This document shows, piece by piece, positions 46,923 to 54,838 of a DNA stretch of 57,294 nt. The notes below the pieces were generated by a model. The model was not told where the DNA came from. It was given only the letters and a program-made list of their open reading frames with translations, and did not search any database. Source of the DNA: Candidatus Endonucleibacter bathymodioli (GTDB lineage: Bacteria > Pseudomonadota > Gammaproteobacteria > Pseudomonadales > Endozoicomonadaceae); contig JASXSV010000021.1 of assembly GCA_030674915.1 (NCBI GenBank), positions 1-57,294 of the forward strand, read 5' to 3'. Numbering within the stretch: position 1 is the stretch's first letter; every line of letters begins with the position of its first letter. The position numbers were made by a program, and so were the translations under genes.

Positions 46923-48923
46923 CTAACTTTCACCTAAAAAACGTATAGCCAATTGAATGTTTTGTATATTAGCATCCAAGTCTAGAAAATATATTATATA
47001 AATTACAGGTACGAATACGATTAAGTATTTTGTTTTTTTGATAATAGAGTCTGCGATAGTGTCTGCAGTGTTTGCATCGTCTGTTCTATATAGGCCCGCT
47101 GTTGTAGTACGAACGGTACCAATTGTTCCGTCAGTTTCCTGGTCTTCATCCTCATTGTTCTGATTAAGGGGTTGAGAATCTACAGTAGCATCTTCACTAG
47201 GATCTATTTGACTGTTATAATTAGTACGAATGCAAGCCATTTGAGCAATGGCTAGATAGTTTTTATGACTATCAAATAGGTTTTCTTCATGAGTGTTTTT
47301 ATAGGTGGCATCTATATACACAGAGCATGGTTGTATAGAGAATGGTTTCAGGTATGTTTTTACTTTCGCGGCACAAATAATTGGGTATTTATTTATTAAG
47401 AATTGGTTGCTAAATATAGGACGTGGTTCAACTATATAAAAGCATCGTGATATTTTAGATATTGCAGTATGTGTGGTTTTAAAATGAGTTGTTGTGTGTA
47501 TAGATGGTACGAGGAAACGTTTTTCTGCACTTCTTTTTGCAATATCCATAATCTTTTGAATGTACTGCTTATCGTTATTTAGGTGTACCATAAATTCAAC
47601 CTCTGTATTTTGACACTTGCATTTAGCAAATACCGCTATTTTTTGTATATAAGTAATCTCTCTTAAACGCTTTTTCAGGCTATCAGACCATACTTTTTCT
47701 GGCTTTAGGTTGGCGTGTGCACAGAAAAAATCAAGTTCTGTTCTATCTAGGTCATTGTTTGTATCAACTAGTTTGGCTTCTGTGGAAATTATCTGGTAAT
47801 CAGTTTTACCATCAGGGTTATAAACTGCTAATGGATATAAAGTGTCTAATTTTCCACGGTCTAGCGTGTGGTAAATTATTGTAGATAATACTTCGTTATC
47901 TTTTGATGAATCATTTTCTATAGTTGTATTTTCTTTGTGTTTTCCATTTAGGTGTTCAATATTGAGTCTAGCCATGTCTTCAGACAATAAGTGAGGTGTA
48001 GAGTAAGTAAGATGTTTTTTTCCATTAAATTCATTTTCATATGGTTCTGTGTCATATGTTCCAGGCTGTTGTGAAAGTGTCGGAGTAATAGCTTTAGGGC
48101 TTTCATCTTTCTTTGCTGTTGAAGTCAGGTCCAGGTAAGTTGAATGCGTATCCGTATCCTGAGGTAATGAAGTGTTTGGATAATGCTGCTCCGTAGTTAG
48201 CCGTTGAGGTGTTGTAAGTGTAGGAATTTCTAAGGAGTGTGTTTGCTGCGGTACTGGATGTTGTGTGGGCTGGGGGGAAGGTAGATGATTTTCAGATGTA
48301 TGCCCATGCAGAGAGTCGCCGGTGCCTGCTTGTAGACACTTTTTCTCTAAAGGTAGGACGCGTGCTATGGAATAGAGTGGTAAACACTCTTCGTTTATGC
48401 GTTTAACAAACATGTGTAATTTTTTATTATGCATGCATGATTGTAATGTTTGAAACATTGCAGCAACGCCTTCTTCTTTTTGTAGCAAGACCAAGAAAAA
48501 GTTAATCGTAACTATGTGTTTCTTGCGTTTATTAGGAGGTGATGAGGCACGTATCGTGGTGGTGGGATGGGAATTAGTCTTGTATGTGTAAGCCATTATA
48601 GTGCGTTCAGAAAGCTGTGGATACATGTTAGAGTTTGAGAGAACTGGATATAGATATTTTCTTTTAATTTTTTCTTTTCTAGGTAAGTTTTTATCGAATA
48701 TTTTAGTGCATAATTTACTTAAGTAGCTTAATAGTTGTTCTCCGGGAGTCTTTTCGTCATTAGGATTATTTAGGTTTTTTAAGTGTAGATAAATACTCCG
48801 GCAATTCTCCTCTGTTATGGTCTCAGGCGCAGCAAACGTTTGCTCACTGATAAGAATATAGTATGCACATAATAAGACGTATTTTGCCATATCTTTACTT
48901 AATCTGTTACCTAAAAATCTCAT
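46923..48923 (-). CDS. Secreted hypothetical protein, family B copy 1
   Basis: Not recognised. A 666-residue member of a four-gene local family. A Sec-type signal peptide (AKYVLLCAYYILISEQTFAA) is followed by an N-terminal domain to about residue 190 (ITEENCRSIYLHLKNLN, TINFFLVLLQKEEGVAAMFQ). A polar linker rich in T, P, S, Q and H covers about 205-330. A conserved C-terminal domain covers about 375-600 (ELDFFCAHANLKPEKVWSD, LREITYIQKIAVFAKC, RCFYIVEPRPIFSNQFLINK, NYLAIAQMACIRT). A final hydrophobic block (VPVIYIIYFLDLDANIQNIQ) closes it. AAGG precedes the ATG. An IS5 element is inserted 45 bases upstream, which removed or replaced the -10 extension seen in its paralogs. An exported host-interaction protein is plausible but unproven. 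Confidence 0.85.
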   Translation of the reverse strand: MRFLGNRLSKDMAKYVLLCAYYILISEQTFAAPETITEENCRSIYLHLKNLNNPNDEKTPGEQLLSYLSKLCTKIFDKNLPRKEKIKRKYLYPVLSNSNMYPQLSERTIMAYTYKTNSHPTTTIRASSPPNKRKKHIVTINFFLVLLQKEEGVAAMFQTLQSCMHNKKLHMFVKRINEECLPLYSIARVLPLEKKCLQAGTGDSLHGHTSENHLPSPQPTQHPVPQQTHSLEIPTLTTPQRLTTEQHYPNTSLPQDTDTHSTYLDLTSTAKKDESPKAITPTLSQQPGTYDTEPYENEFNGKKHLTYSTPHLLSEDMARLNIEHLNGKHKENTTIENDSSKDNEVLSTIIYHTLDRGKLDTLYPLAVYNPDGKTDYQIISTEAKLVDTNNDLDRTELDFFCAHANLKPEKVWSDSLKKRLREITYIQKIAVFAKCKCQNTEVEFMVHLNNDKQYIQKIMDIAKRSAEKRFLVPSIHTTTHFKTTHTAISKISRCFYIVEPRPIFSNQFLINKYPIICAAKVKTYLKPFSIQPCSVYIDATYKNTHEENLFDSHKNYLAIAQMACIRTNYNSQIDPSEDATVDSQPLNQNNEDEDQETDGTIGTVRTTTAGLYRTDDANTADTIADSIIKKTKYLIVFVPVIYIIYFLDLDANIQNIQLAIRFLGES

Positions 48924-48968
48924 AAAAAACCTTAAATATAGAAGCAGTTTACATGAAGCTTATACTAT

Positions 48969-49797
48969 GAGACCTTTGCACGAGTCTCGCTAAACAACTG
49001 AAAATCAGGTATAATAATCCTTGAGTAATCAATGCCTTTCGGTGAAATCATGGCTTGGAAAAATCTGAAACAACGCAGTCTAGCAGATTCAATGCTGATT
49101 GATCACGATGCAGTGAAAGAACTCTACTCTGTCTATGAACTCATTGATTGGGCTAGCTTAGAGTATCATCTGAAAGATATACATTCAAGTTCTCGAGGCG
49201 AAAAGGCATGGCCGCCACTGATGATGTTTAAGGCACTGCTGCTGCAAAGTTGGTATAAATTAAGCGATTCGGCCCTAGAGAAACAACTTGCTCGCGATCT
49301 TTTATTTCGTCGATTTATTGCGCTCGACATTTCAGAGTCAGTGCCGGACCACAGTACTTTTTGGCGATTTAGACAGACGCTCGATAAGTTGTTGTTTATG
49401 GATAAGTTGCTTCAAGACATCAATTCCCAGCTTATAGATAAAGGTCTTTATATTAAATCTGGAGGTATCAGTATTGTTGATGCTAGCGTAATTGAGGCTA
49501 AACAGTGTCGCCCAAATAAGGATAAATACAAGCACTCAACACAGGATCCTGACGCGAAGTGGAACGTGAAAGTAGGTTCTGACGGGAAGAGTAAAAGTAC
49601 CTACGGCTTTAAAGCGCACATAAATGTCGATGAGGATGGGCTGATAAAGTCGAGCGGTTACACAGCAGGAAATGTTCACGATTCAAATTGTTTCACTGAG
49701 CTATTAGATGGTGAAGAGTCGTCTGTTTATGCGGATAGTGCCTATTCCAGCAATAAGCACAGTGAATGGCTGGATGATCGAAATATTGATAACAGAA
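48969..49797 (+). mobile_element. IS5-family element, left part, truncated by IS30
   Basis: The element starts with the terminal inverted repeat GAGACCTTTGCACGAG (48969-48984) and carries the 5' two-thirds of a transposase. At 49797 it runs directly into the left inverted repeat of an IS30 element. The right part of this copy is not found on the other side of the IS30. A near-identical left end recurs at 57009. Confidence 0.9.
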
Positions 49798-49829
49798 CGC
49801 GGATTTTAGTCATAAGTGCGCCATATTGA
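49032..49829 (+). pseudogene. IS5-family transposase, 3'-truncated
   Basis: The 265-codon frame encodes an IS5-group DDE transposase: the N-terminal LEYHLKDIHSSSRGEKAWPP, MMFKALLLQSWYKLSDSALE, VPDHSTFWRFRQTL, the first catalytic Asp in GGISIVDASVIEA and the second in SVYADSAYSSNKHSEWL. The last native codons end near 49797; the remaining ten or so (LVISAPY) come from the IS30 inverted repeat. The third catalytic residue (Glu) is lost, so it should be inactive. ATG 49050 (MAWKNLKQRSL) is the alternative start. Confidence 0.9.
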
Positions 49830-50883
49830 AAAAGTTGAGCCAGAGGGTACACTTACGGTTCGACCAAAAACCAATGTGAGACCACTTATGAATAAGCGTT
49901 ATACCCCACCTGACTCAAGAAGAAAGATACCAGATTTGGTCAGAGAAAAAAGCAGGAGTTTCAAATGAAATTATCGCCCAAGACTTAAGGCGTGATTTGA
50001 GTACCGTTAAAAGAGAGTTGGCTAGAAATACAGGGGCTAGAGGTTATCGCCCGAAGCAAGCACATAATTTTGCGCAGGAACGTCATCAACAGAAACCCAA
50101 GCGACCAAGATGGTAGCTGAACTGAAAGATAAAATTACTGACAGACTAAGTAAGCAGTGGAGCCCTGAGCAAATACAAGGACGCCCTTAAACGAGATAAT
50201 CAACCTTCTGTATGTCCCGCTACGATTTACCAGTTTATTCGAGAGGACAAAGCTGAGAGTGGTTGCTTGTATCAACATCTTCGGCACAAGAAGTATAAGC
50301 AAAGAACAGGAAAGCCCGATGCACGAGGCCAGATCCGAAACCGTGTTAGCATTGATGATCGACCTGGAATTGTGGATCAAAAAATACGTTTAGGCGATTG
50401 GGAAGCAGACACTGTAATTGGCAAAAGACACAAGGGTGTACTGGTTACATTAACGGAAGAGTGAGTAAATTAAATTTGGTAAAAACGTATTCCTTCAAAG
50501 CACGCTGACGTGGTGACGAAAGCAATTATAACGATGCTCAAGCCTTACCAAACAGACTTACTCACGATCACATTTGATAACGGAAAGGAGTTCGCCTTTC
50601 ATGAAAAAATCAAGAAAAAGCTTAACGTAGATACCTATTTTGCTCACCCTTACTCCTCGTGGGAACGAGGCTTGAATGAAAATCATAATGGCTTGATAAG
50701 ACAATATTTGCCTAAAAAGACAATCTTGGGATAATGTCACTGACAAAGAAATTTTAGATATACAAAACCGACTAAACCAAAGACCAAGAAAATTGTTAGA
50801 CTTTAAAACACCTGATGAGATTTATAGTGAAATGGCGTTAGCTGCATAAATTTTTAAGGGCGCACTTATGACTAAAATCCGCG
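49798..50883 (+). mobile_element. IS30-family element, complete ends, 1,086 bp
   Basis: Bounded by perfect 25-bp inverted repeats at 49798-49822 and 50859-50883 (the right one reads GGCGCACTTATGACTAAAAT then CCGCG). It is inserted in an IS5 transposase gene. No clear direct target repeat is seen. The flanks AGAAC and GGTTCT extend the palindrome imperfectly. The right end is the same as the element end at bases 1-74 of the window. Confidence 0.92.
49888..50848 (+). pseudogene. IS30 transposase, several frameshifts
   Basis: Starts MNKRYT, then needs a frameshift to continue HLTQEERYQIWSEKKAGVSN, then EIIAQDLRRDLSTVKREL (helix-turn-helix), RGYRPKQAHNFAQERHQ and KRPRW with a stop. Later frames give CPATIYQFIREDKAESGCLY, IRLGDWEADTVIGKRHKGVL (first Asp), ITFDNGKEFAFHEKI (second Asp), and YFAHPYSSWERGLNENHNGL (third acidic residue). 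The final part is in yet another frame (NRLNQRPRKLLDFKTPDEIY). At least four disruptions make it inactive in cis, although the ends are intact. Confidence 0.9.
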
Positions 50884-50899
50884 GTTCTATTGTTTTATT

Positions 50900-50982
50900 G
50901 TTTTATTGAGTTATGCTGAGGTTTTATAATGTTGTTTTTAATGCGACTCAGGCATTGAAATATGATAATTTTATACTACTAA
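50900..50982. repeat. Duplicated flank shared with 52240-52318
   Basis: TATTGAGTTATGCTGAGGTT, TTATAATGTTGTTTTTAATG, CGACTCAGGCA and AATTTTATACTACTAA match 52235-52315 almost base for base. It is probably the 3' flank of a lost family B gene end. Confidence 0.85.
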
Positions 50983-51117
50983 GAGACCTTTGCACGAGCC
51001 ATAATTTGTCGTTGGTGAGGAAAAACGCACGAAAGAGAGAGTTTATGCTTATAAATGATCTGTTGAGTACGTTTTGAATGAAGCCAGCGGGCAAAAGAAT
51101 AATCGTGCAAAGGTCTC
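50983..51117. mobile_element. 135-bp MITE with IS5-type inverted ends
   Basis: The ends GAGACCTTTGCACGA (50983-50997) and TCGTGCAAAGGTCTC (51103-51117) are exact inverted repeats. They equal the ends of the resident IS5 element. The interior differs from IS5 after base 16 and has no ORF. CTAA precedes it (50979-50982) and recurs one base after it (51119-51122), which fits a 4-bp target repeat of the IS5 type. Confidence 0.8.
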
Positions 51118-51118
51118 A

Positions 51119-51298
51119 CTAAATTAAATGAGGTTTATCGATTCAGCAGGAAAGTTGCGCCTGAAAATCGAAAATGAAGGGTAAAATGGCTAGAATGGCG
51201 CATATTCGAACTGAAATCGTGTTTTTTAAGGCTTTATCCTCAAAAAATACGATTTAATTAATAGTGGGGCTTATACAGCGTTATCGTGCAAAGGTCTC
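51119..51298 (+). mobile_element. IS5-family element, right-end fragment
   Basis: Ends with TCGTGCAAAGGTCTC (51284-51298), the IS5 right inverted repeat. It is preceded by sequence such as GAGGTTTATCGATTCAGCAG and GGCTAGAATGGCGCATATTC that does not occur at the left ends; it fits the 3' tail of an IS5 copy whose 5' part is gone. It cuts into the family B gene to its right. Confidence 0.65.
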
Positions 51299-51925
51299 AT
51301 TGTGTTGTATTCCAGATTGTGATGAGTGATCCTGAGAAATAGACGTGATTATTCCATCTTTTCCGTCTGATGAGGGGGGATGAATAAACTCCTCTTTTAT
51401 CTGCGTAATAAACCTTTGTAATTGTGGAGTATCCAGACATGATTTTAATGCTAAATGCATTTTAGCACTGCCTACTTCTTTTGGAAGTTGTATCAATCCC
51501 AGGAAAAAATTAAACGTAAGTATGCTTTCTCGATTTAGATTTATATGATGAGCCATAAATGTCAAGGTACGATCACCGTATGTGTAAGGAATTATAGTGT
51601 CTCTAGATATATATGGAAGGATATTAGCGTGTAATAGACTAACCTCTAAGTCTTTGAATTTTATTCTTTCTTGTTTAGGTAGTTTGTTATTGAATATGTT
51701 CAGGCATAATGTATATAAGTGCATTGCTAATATATAGTGGTGTTGTTCTGTGCTGTTAGGGTCAGAGTTCTTCAAGTTTTTTAAGTATGAATATATGTTC
51801 TTGCAGTCATCAAGTGTTATGGTAACATCTCCAGCAAGCGTTTTTCCGCTTATAAAGATGTAACATATAATGAGCAAGACGTATCGGGTTGTATGTTTTC
51901 TTAATAGATTGCTTAGATATGGCAT
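51281..51925 (-). pseudogene. Secreted hypothetical protein, family B copy 2, truncated by an IS5 end
   Basis: The first 207 or so residues of a family B protein. It has the signal peptide TRYVLLIICYIFISGKTLAG, the N-terminal block VTITLDDCKNIYSYLKNLKN, LTFNFFLGLIQLPKEVGSAK and LQRFITQIKEEF. The coding sequence then enters the IS5 right inverted repeat, which supplies the last residues (NETFAR) and the stop codon. Its intact paralogs have 666-699 residues, so roughly 450-490 C-terminal codons are lost. The promoter and ribosome site are intact, so the N-terminal domain could still be made and exported. Confidence 0.85.
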
Positions 51926-51967
51926 AAAAACACCTTAAGTTATAGGGAAAAGTTACATGAGGTGCAT

Positions 51968-51978
51968 ATTATACCAGA
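51968..51978 (-). promoter_or_regulatory. Extended -10 promoter of family B copy 2
   Basis: On the minus strand TCTGGTATAAT has a perfect TATAAT (51968-51973) with TGG before it, about 45 bases before the start codon. The sequence around it (TAACATCTGGTATAATATGC then ACCTCATGTAAC) is shared with copy 3 and in part with copy 4. Confidence 0.7.
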
Positions 51979-52066
51979 TGTTATTAAATATATCTTTATA
52001 TCATCATCCTTGGATGTGTGAGATTGAATGTTTAGCTCGCCACTGTCGCTCACTGTCGTCAGCTGC

Positions 52067-52175
52067 CAGTGGAATTCGGGGATAGTGTGTCCGATTTTCT
52101 TGATCAGGACATTCAGTATCATCTGGGCTATGAAGAATTGGATTGGTTTAACTCAGTGGCGGATACTAATAGCTT
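52067..52175 (+). pseudogene. Vestigial coding fragment, copy 2
   Basis: The plus strand reads LPVEFGDSVSDFLDQDIQYH then LGYEELDWFNSVADTNSL and a stop, with no start or upstream body. It is related to the fragment at 46757. No family was recognised. It lies between the promoter of copy 2 and the end of copy 3. Confidence 0.45.
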
Positions 52176-52239
52176 GTGATAATATGTTGTAAAAGTTTTT
52201 TTCATGCAGAAACTTTCCAGAATATAATTGTCTTTGTTG

Positions 52240-52318
52240 AGTTATGCTGAGGTTTTATAATGTTGTTTTAATGCGACTCAGGCAGTTGGAGTATGAGAAT
52301 TTTATACTACTAAAAATG
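52240..52318. repeat. Duplicated flank shared with 50900-50982
   Basis: The 3' flank of family B copy 3, matching 50900-50982 with a few substitutions and a one-base difference in a T run. Confidence 0.85.
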
Positions 52319-52325
52319 AAAATAA

Positions 52326-52359
52326 AATATGATCCTTCCATTTCAGGAAGGATCATATT
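52326..52359 (-). terminator. Rho-independent terminator of family B copy 3
   Basis: A perfect 14-bp stem (52326-52339 with 52346-52359; AATATGATCCTTCC and its complement) closes a 6-base loop. On the minus strand it is followed by TTTATTTTCATTTTT. It lies 24 bases after the stop codon of copy 3. Confidence 0.85.
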
Positions 52360-52383
52360 AGTTGCTATTAAAGTTCTTTCTCG

Positions 52384-54462
52384 CTAATTGTGCTCTAAAA
52401 AACTAATAGCATGTTGAATGTCTTCTTGGTTATCTGGACTTAAATCCAGAACATGTATTATGTAAATTACAGGTGAGGAGAAGTCTAAGTATTTTGTTCT
52501 TTTGACGATATCATCTGTCTTGATTATTTTATATTTACCAGCTGGTGAAGCACATTTTATGCCACTTATGTCTTGAGTGATAATATTTCTTGCCTCTTCA
52601 ATTTCCATATTGTAATCATCTTCATCTTCATCTTCATCTTCATCAATATCAATATCATCTTTCCAATTAGTGAGAATGCAACACATTTTAGCAATAGCTA
52701 GATAATTGTCTGGCAGTTTTGTTCCATACGTGTTGTCATGGGAGGTATCTATATCCAGAGATTTGGCTAGCATAGAAAATTGATGCCGACTAATATCTGT
52801 TGCCGCAGCACAAACGACGGAATAACGCTTTCTTAAGAACTCTACATTCAATTCAGTATGTGGGTCAACTATATAAAAACATTGTGATGTTTTAGATGTT
52901 ATATTATTGTGATATTTCAAATGAGCTGTTGTGTGTGTAGATGGTATAATGAAATGTTTTTTTGCTATTTTTTCTGGAGTATTAGTGTTACATAGGGACA
53001 TGATTTTATTAATGCACTGATCATCATTCTTTAGGTGTACCCTAAATTCTGTCTTTGTGTTTTGATCATTTCCTTTAGCAAATACAGCTATTTTTTGTAT
53101 ATAGGTAATCTCTCTTAAATGATTTTTATGATCATCTGCCCATAGTTTTTTTGGTTGAACACTAACATTTTCAAAGAAAAAATCAAGTTCGTTTTTATCT
53201 AGTATATTTTCTGTATCAACTATTTTGGCTTTTGTGGAAATGATCGAGAAAACATTTTTACCATTAGGACTATGAATAGATAAATTTTCTAAAGTGTTGT
53301 CTAGGCTGTGGATATTTATTGTAGTTGATGCTACGTTCTCTTGTGATAAAATATCTTTTATGGTTGTGTTTTCTTTGTGTTCTAGCGTTGATGTATATGC
53401 GCATTGAGAAGTTATATCTGTGCTTTGAGAAGGTATACATTCAGGTGTTTTATTCTCATTTTGGTCTCCAATATTGAGTGTTGAGATGTTTTCTGACAAT
53501 GGGTCAGGTATTTCATCAAAAAGACATTTTTTTTCACTAGAATCATTTTTATGTAGTGTCTTTTCATTCTTTTTTTTGTAGCATATTTCAGGTTGTGATG
53601 AGGGATTATGAGAAATAGTCTTGGGGGGGGGTGTTGAGGGTAGTAGGTCTAAGCGAAGTGGTTGCGTATCTGTATCCTTCTCAGTACATGCTGTTGGAGT
53701 AGGTGAGGTGCTTGTATGATCTTGCTCCATAGTTAGCGTTGCAGATATTGAAGATGCAGGAGATGTTGCGAAGTGTTCTTGCTGTTGGTCTGGCAGATAT
53801 GCGTGGCGAGGATTATTTTCAGATATATGCCTATGCTGAGAGTCGCCTGTGTTTGCCTGTGGATGCCATTGCTCTACAGGTGGCGTGATTGCTATGGAAT
53901 GGCGATGCATGCACTCAGCTTTTATATGTGTAATAAACCTTTGTAACTGTGGGGTACTCATAAATAATTTTAATGCCGTATGCATTTCAGCGCAGCCTTC
54001 TTCTTCTGTTTTTTGTAGAATTTCCAGAAAAAAATTAAGCGTAATTATGTATTTCATCTTCCATTTCATGTTGTTGTGATTAAGGCTCCTTTTGGGTTTA
54101 AAATGCCAGGTAGTACCCTGATATGTGTAAGGCAGCACAGTTTTTGTAGGAAGGTTTGGGTGCTTGTGAGTGTGGGAGAAGATAAACTGTAGTTCTACAA
54201 AATCTATTCTTTGTTCTTTTTGTTCTTTTTGTTTGAATATTTTTTTGGATACTGCATCTATATGGCTTACTAGTAATGAGGGATGATTTTTTTTATTAGC
54301 AGGGTCATTTATACTTTTTAAGTATTTATATATTTTGTGGCAATCATCAATTGTTATGGAAATAGGTTCAGCAAGCGTTTTTCCGCTTATAAAGATAGAA
54401 AAGATACTTAGCAAGACGTATATGGTTGTATGTTCTCTTAATAGTTTGCCTAGATATCGCAT
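52384..54462 (-). CDS. Secreted hypothetical protein, family B copy 3
   Basis: Not recognised. 692 residues with the same plan as copy 1. The signal peptide is TIYVLLSIFSIFISGKTLAE. The N-terminal domain has ITIDDCHKIYKYLKSIN, TLNFFLEILQKTEEEGCAEM and LQRFITHIKAECMHRHSIAI. A long T, S, P, Q, H, N-rich linker spans about 205-400. The C-terminal domain has ELDFFFENVSVQPKKLW, LREITYIQKIAVFAKG, STHTTAHLKYHN, CFYIVDPHTELN and NYLAIAKMCCILTNW. An acidic run of Asp and Glu encoded by GATGAA-type repeats (about 52618-52655) precedes the conserved end SPVIYIIHVLDLSPDNQEDI. A good terminator follows and a conserved extended -10 promoter precedes it. Confidence 0.86.
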   Translation of the reverse strand: MRYLGKLLREHTTIYVLLSIFSIFISGKTLAEPISITIDDCHKIYKYLKSINDPANKKNHPSLLVSHIDAVSKKIFKQKEQKEQRIDFVELQFIFSHTHKHPNLPTKTVLPYTYQGTTWHFKPKRSLNHNNMKWKMKYIITLNFFLEILQKTEEEGCAEMHTALKLFMSTPQLQRFITHIKAECMHRHSIAITPPVEQWHPQANTGDSQHRHISENNPRHAYLPDQQQEHFATSPASSISATLTMEQDHTSTSPTPTACTEKDTDTQPLRLDLLPSTPPPKTISHNPSSQPEICYKKKNEKTLHKNDSSEKKCLFDEIPDPLSENISTLNIGDQNENKTPECIPSQSTDITSQCAYTSTLEHKENTTIKDILSQENVASTTINIHSLDNTLENLSIHSPNGKNVFSIISTKAKIVDTENILDKNELDFFFENVSVQPKKLWADDHKNHLREITYIQKIAVFAKGNDQNTKTEFRVHLKNDDQCINKIMSLCNTNTPEKIAKKHFIIPSTHTTAHLKYHNNITSKTSQCFYIVDPHTELNVEFLRKRYSVVCAAATDISRHQFSMLAKSLDIDTSHDNTYGTKLPDNYLAIAKMCCILTNWKDDIDIDEDEDEDEDDYNMEIEEARNIITQDISGIKCASPAGKYKIIKTDDIVKRTKYLDFSSPVIYIIHVLDLSPDNQEDIQHAISFLEHN

Positions 54463-54495
54463 AAAAAAACCTTAATAAAGTTACATGAGGTGCAT

Positions 54496-54506
54496 ATTAT
54501 ACCAGA
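54496..54506 (-). promoter_or_regulatory. Extended -10 promoter of family B copy 3
   Basis: On the minus strand TATCTGGTATAAT then ATGCACC has TATAAT at 54496-54501 with TGG before it, about 35 bases before the start codon. It is the same arrangement as copy 2. Confidence 0.7.
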
Positions 54507-54838
54507 TATTATGAAATATATCTTTATATCATTCTTGCATGTGTAAGGTTGTTTGATTTTTTAACTCACCACTGCCACCTACTGCTCGTTATCTTCAGTG
54601 TGTTAGTGCTCATCTGGCTAGTACTCATCTGGCAAGTCTCATAAAACATACGGCATAGTTGGGCTAGAAAGGATGCATATGAATTTATTTTAACGCCAAT
54701 ACCATGTATGTCTTTGTTACAAGAATAAAAGATGGGAGAGCAAGATTGTCTAATTTATCAGACCTGGAGCGATAGGCTTATAGGTTCCGAACTTTTGTTT
54801 GAATCTTTTCTGGTCCATCTGTGTTTTGTTAATTAAAG
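54507..54838. other. Non-coding gap between family B copies 3 and 4
   Basis: The part next to the promoter resembles the upstream region of copy 2 (TATCTTTATATCAT, GTGTAAGGTTG and ACTCACCACTG against ACTCGCCACTG). CATCTGGCTAGTACTCATCT is a short tandem duplication near 54613. No gene, terminator or RNA was recognised. Confidence 0.5.
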
